A DNA stretch of 18,582 nt from an uncultured Oscillospiraceae bacterium. GTDB taxonomy: Bacteria; Bacillota; Clostridia; Oscillospirales; Acutalibacteraceae. The stretch lies in assembly GCA_900549055.1 (NCBI GenBank), contig URNB01000032.1, forward strand, positions 1-18,582. The letters run 5' to 3'. Below the pieces are notes generated by a model. It was not told the origin of the DNA. It saw only the letters and a program-made list of their open reading frames with translations, and ran no database searches. The position numbers were made by a program, and so were the translations under genes. Positions 16,700-18,582 of the stretch are shown here, one piece after another (the first letter of the stretch is position 1; the number at the start of each line of letters is the position of its first letter).

Positions 16700-18582
16700 A
16701 TGATTCACGGAATGAAAAAATTTAAACGCTCGGCGGTCGTTATGTTGACGGCGCTTTCGATTGTTTTTTCGTCTCTTGTATCGGCGCTTGTCATAACCGC
16801 GGAGCAGGATACGGCATGGGACGGCACGGTTGCGGAAAAATACGAATCGGGCGCGGGAAGCGAAACCGACCCCTATATCATTAAAACAGCAGGGCAGCTG
16901 GCGCGCCTTATAAACGATACCGACACGGCGGGGAAGTATTATAAGCTTTCAAATGATATTACCGTCAACGAAAAGCTTACCGACAGTGCGCTCCCGTGGT
17001 ATTCGGTTGCGGTGGAGAACGGAACGGACGCTGTAAAGGGCGCTGTTTTCGCAGGTCACTTCGACGGAAACGGTCATACTGTCAGCGGACTTTACTTTAA
17101 GGGAAACGCGACCGACAACACATACTGGTATGCCGCAGGACTTTTTCCGCGGGCGGACGCAGACGCGGTAATTGAAAATGTCGGGGTTGAAAATTCCTCG
17201 TTCACGGTTACCGGCGGCGGTCAGGCGGGGGCTATAGTTGGCGTGTATTCGCCGAAATCAAGCTCTGCGGAAAAATTTCTTACAATTAAAAACTGCTTTG
17301 CCGATACAAGCGTTTCGCTCAGCTGCGCAAACGCAGGCGGTATTGCGGGCGCGCTCAACGGCGCGGCTTATGTATACGACTGCTATTTTACCGGCAGTCT
17401 TTCGGGGGATACCGTCGGTGCTATTTATGTTTCGGGTTGGAGCGAAGCGGTGCATATATACCGTTTTTATTCAACAAGCGGACTTCAAAAGCATAATAAC
17501 GAATATTACGAGGAAAACAGCGTATACACAACCGTACAGAGCGCGGGAAATACCGTTTCCCTTGCCGATATAACGGGCAACGCGGCTTCGGGTACGCTTT
17601 CATCCTTTGATTTTACAAAGGTTTGGGCAACCGTTAAGGACGGCACTCCCGTACTGCGCGTTTTCGGAACTCCCGAGGAGGAAGACCCCGATGACGGCAG
17701 CTGGTCGGGCAAAATTGCCGAAGCATATGCCGCAGGCGACGGCACGCAGAAATCTCCTTATGAGATTGAAAACGCCGAACAGCTGGCGCGTCTTGTAAAC
17801 GACGCGGAAACGGCGGGTAAGTATTATAAGCTTACCGCTGATATTTTAATTAATAAAACAATCGGCAGTAATTCTAAAAACTGGTATTCGGTTTTAAGCG
17901 ACGGCACGGGAGTTTCATTCCAAGGTAATTTCGACGGCAACGGCCATACCGTAAGCGGCCTTTATTTTAAGGGCGGCAACGACGGATATTGGTTTGCCAC
18001 AGGATTGTTCCCGCGTATTGACGAGGGCGCGAAAATTCGCAATGTGGGGCTGAAAAATTCTTCTGTAAATCTGTCAGGCGGCGGCACTGCGGGCGCGCTT
18101 GTGGGTTATTTGCTTAACAGCCGCTCTTACGAGACGGCGGCGCAAAGACCTACTATAGAGTGTTGCTATGCCGATGAGACCGTAAGCATAACCGCACCGA
18201 GAGCAGGCGGAATAATAGGCACGGCGGTAGGCGAAATACAAATTAAAAACGCTTACTTTACAGGCACCGTTTCAGGTGCGGATAGCGGCGCGCTTTACGG
18301 AATGCACTGGGGCTACTATGTGTTTGCGGAATACTTTTATTCCACCGCGCCGATTTATTTGAGGGACGCGAACGACATCAGCAATGTCTACTCGGTCGCA
18401 AGCGGCAAAAACGATTCGAGCCCCAAGGCAGAGCCGATAATCGTAACCCTTGAATCGATTACCGGTACAAACGCGCTTAATACAATGCCTGAATTCGATT
18501 ACACGGGCGTATGGAAGACTGCGGATAACAAAACTCCGTATCTGCGCGTGTTTGAGGGCACGGAAATCAGGGAAGACGGCAT
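16700..18582 (+). CDS. Secreted protein with repeated GLUG-like modules (3' end beyond window)
   Basis: The frame stays open from the ATG at 16700 to the window end, giving 627 visible residues of a partial protein. AGGAGG (16689-16694) lies 5 bases before this start; a second ATG at 16712 is too far from it. A signal peptide covers about 1-34 (cleavage near ITA-EQD). Two modules follow, at about 48-325 and 343-620. They are closely related to each other (both have the NGHTVSGLYFKG core and end in LRVF) and to the three modules of the dockerin protein upstream. GLUG-like motifs are GLFPRADADAVIENVG and GLFPRIDEGAKIRNVG. An acidic linker (EEEDPDD) separates the modules. By analogy with its neighbour, the missing C-terminus may carry another module, a dockerin or an enzyme. 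No catalytic domain is visible. Surface adhesion or polymer binding is inferred. Confidence 0.85.
   Translation, partial: MIHGMKKFKRSAVVMLTALSIVFSSLVSALVITAEQDTAWDGTVAEKYESGAGSETDPYIIKTAGQLARLINDTDTAGKYYKLSNDITVNEKLTDSALPWYSVAVENGTDAVKGAVFAGHFDGNGHTVSGLYFKGNATDNTYWYAAGLFPRADADAVIENVGVENSSFTVTGGGQAGAIVGVYSPKSSSAEKFLTIKNCFADTSVSLSCANAGGIAGALNGAAYVYDCYFTGSLSGDTVGAIYVSGWSEAVHIYRFYSTSGLQKHNNEYYEENSVYTTVQSAGNTVSLADITGNAASGTLSSFDFTKVWATVKDGTPVLRVFGTPEEEDPDDGSWSGKIAEAYAAGDGTQKSPYEIENAEQLARLVNDAETAGKYYKLTADILINKTIGSNSKNWYSVLSDGTGVSFQGNFDGNGHTVSGLYFKGGNDGYWFATGLFPRIDEGAKIRNVGLKNSSVNLSGGGTAGALVGYLLNSRSYETAAQRPTIECCYADETVSITAPRAGGIIGTAVGEIQIKNAYFTGTVSGADSGALYGMHWGYYVFAEYFYSTAPIYLRDANDISNVYSVASGKNDSSPKAEPIIVTLESITGTNALNTMPEFDYTGVWKTADNKTPYLRVFEGTEIREDG

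Noticed and set aside
1..18582. tRNA/rRNA genes, CRISPR arrays, insertion sequences, phage genes
   Set aside because: None seen by eye. Coding sequence fills nearly the whole window and the only repeats are the coding GLUG-like modules and short inverted repeats.

Overview
The window looks like part of a carbohydrate-scavenging locus of an anaerobic, Gram-positive Clostridia-type bacterium, probably an uncultured gut or rumen Oscillospirales relative. The basis is: strong AGGAGG-type ribosome binding sites, lipoprotein signal peptides, a clostridial-style dockerin, GLUG-type surface repeats, and sugar importers without their own ATPase. Base composition is roughly balanced. All convincing genes lie on the + strand and are packed tightly, so much or all of the window may be one transcript. 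No gene-free stretch exceeds 100 bases. I saw no RNA gene, mobile element, CRISPR array or clear intrinsic terminator.

Region 1 (15-12315) is an eight-gene block with mirror-image order. It runs: large substrate-binding protein with carbohydrate-binding-like modules, permease, permease, NHL propeller-TPR-Yip1 membrane protein, DUF5696-like lipoprotein, permease, permease, lipoprotein substrate-binding protein. Gaps are 5-33 bases, with one 14-base overlap. Two complete sets of importer membrane and binding subunits thus flank two unusual accessory proteins. No ATP-binding subunit is present, so a shared MsmX-type ATPase encoded elsewhere is inferred.

Region 2 (12413-16644) encodes a secreted protein of three GLUG-like modules and a dockerin. 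It is followed in the -1 frame by a GH16 glycoside hydrolase preceded by a small alpha/beta domain. The GH16 frame has no usable start codon and opens directly into the dockerin frame at a run of seven A (15370-15376). The two are best read as one about 1410-residue protein split by a frameshift: an assembly error, a mutation, or programmed -1 slippage at A AAA AAA.

Region 3 (16700-end) is the 5' part of a second secreted protein with two more copies of the same roughly 280-residue module; it runs off the window.

Together the genes suggest a Gram-positive polysaccharide-utilisation locus. Secreted modular proteins, one with a GH16 endo-hydrolase, would bind and cut a beta-glucan-like or galactan-like polymer. 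Two importers would take up the oligosaccharides. The Yip1 and DUF5696 proteins would act at the membrane or surface in roles not yet defined. The substrate assignment is inference.
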